Below, piece after piece: positions 42,709 to 43,097 of a stretch of DNA of 43,097 nucleotides. The notes beneath the pieces were generated by a model that made no database searches, was not told the origin of the DNA, and saw only the letters and a program-made list of their open reading frames with translations. The position numbers and the translations under genes were made by a program. How positions within the stretch are numbered: the first letter of the stretch is position 1; every line of letters starts with the position of its first letter. Source of the DNA: Polaromonas sp. UBA5171 (GTDB lineage Bacteria > Pseudomonadota > Gammaproteobacteria > Burkholderiales > Burkholderiaceae_C); NCBI GenBank assembly GCA_002413395.1, contig DHWX01000026.1:1-43097 (forward strand). The letters run 5' to 3'.

Positions 42709-42984
42709 GTCATTTACTCCGTCCTTCTGTTGAACCCACATTGGGGCTAAGCAATCGAATGCGTGGTGTTTGGACATTTGAATGATCCCGTCCCGATATA
42801 TACAGCAACAAGTCCAACGCTGGGGCCGTCTCAGAAAAGAAAAAATCCAACCCCCCAGTGTGGCTGCAGTGGTAGCGCGCACGCTTGCTGGAATACGCGC
42901 CGCTGGATCAATATGCCCATTAATACCATTTTGCGTTCAATGGATTAGATAATATGATTGTGCCCAGACTTTTAGGAGTTGGGC

Positions 42985-43097
42985 GTGAAGAATCTAATTT
43001 CGTGTGATAAGGCAACCATTGCGGCGCTGGCGGATCGACTCAAGCGAGCCACCAGTCACGCCGAATACCAGCGCATTCAGTGCGTGCTGATCCGCGC
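42985..43097 (+). CDS. IS630-like transposase, N-terminal part (cut by window end)
   Basis: GTG start with AGGAG 6-7 bases upstream. The first 37 codons read VKNLISCDKATIAALADRLK then RATSHAEYQRIQCVLIR, which resembles the first helix-turn-helix of IS630-family transposases. The right part of the element is outside the window, so terminal inverted repeats and TA target duplication cannot be checked. Confidence 0.5.
   Translation, partial: MKNLISCDKATIAALADRLKRATSHAEYQRIQCVLIR

Noticed and set aside
1..43097. CRISPR arrays, tRNA or rRNA genes
   Set aside because: No regularly spaced direct repeats with spacers and no cloverleaf or rRNA-like sequence noticed on reading both strands by eye. 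A tRNAscan or CRISPR finder run would settle it.

Overview
The window is GC-rich chromosomal DNA from a betaproteobacterium. Gene content and order (purE-purK-sua5; tsaB-rimI-uracil-glycosylase-like; lptD-surA-rsmA with divergent amgK; metX-metW; copZ/copA-cueR; yqjDE-like; PglL-like ligase) and the dispersed short repeats point to Burkholderiales, most likely Comamonadaceae (Polaromonas/Rhodoferax-like). The taxon is an inference from gene style; there is no rRNA in the window. I saw no tRNA and no CRISPR array.

Layout. 0-4.2 kb: RHH protein, CnoX chaperone, purE-purK-sua5 coupled by ATGA overlaps. 4.2-7.1 kb: OmpW porin, an SGNH/GDSL lipoprotein whose signal peptide is out of frame with its enzyme at a G-rich tract, and a frameshifted fatty-acid-hydroxylase pseudogene. 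7.2-11.4 kb: cardiolipin synthase, YjdM/PhnA-like, CutA, SemiSWEET, DacB, all on the minus strand. 11.5-13.6 kb: tsaB-rimI-UDG-like operon. 13.6-18.6 kb: two EamA-type exporters, pyrF, a patatin, and a three-gene yqjD/E/K-like membrane module. 18.6-25.5 kb: envelope block lptD-surA-rsmA (minus), divergent amgK, then rsmE. 25.5-28.7 kb: accessory island with a DprA/SLOG-like protein lacking a clear start and a chimeric PLD-helicase/AlbA-type protein. 28.8-34.2 kb: MFS, YidB, alpha/beta hydrolase, M20 peptidase, Psd, CopZ. 34.2-37.3 kb: divergent copper regulon with two mirror-image MerR-type promoters. 37.4-40.9 kb: metW-metX behind a probable SAM-II riboswitch plus terminator, then a PglL/Wzy-like ligase. 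40.9-43.1 kb: a 55-residue membrane protein too short for ordinary ORF cut-offs, decayed DNA, a small membrane protein ending in an 8-bp tandem repeat, and the 5' end of an IS630-like transposase.

Main points of interest. (1) Short repeats appear both between genes and, in frame, inside genes. A 47-bp palindrome-containing element lies in the catalytic loop of AmgK and, as a diverged copy of equal length and the same reading phase, in an M20 peptidase. A second family of about 55-60 bp lies around rsmE and apparently within cnoX, purK, the UDG-like gene and the PglL-like gene. (2) A SAM-II-like aptamer followed by an intrinsic terminator precedes metX. (3) The helicase gene is a deletion fusion. 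(4) Three genes carry what looks like one extra base in a G run, so either recent decay or homopolymer sequencing error must be considered.
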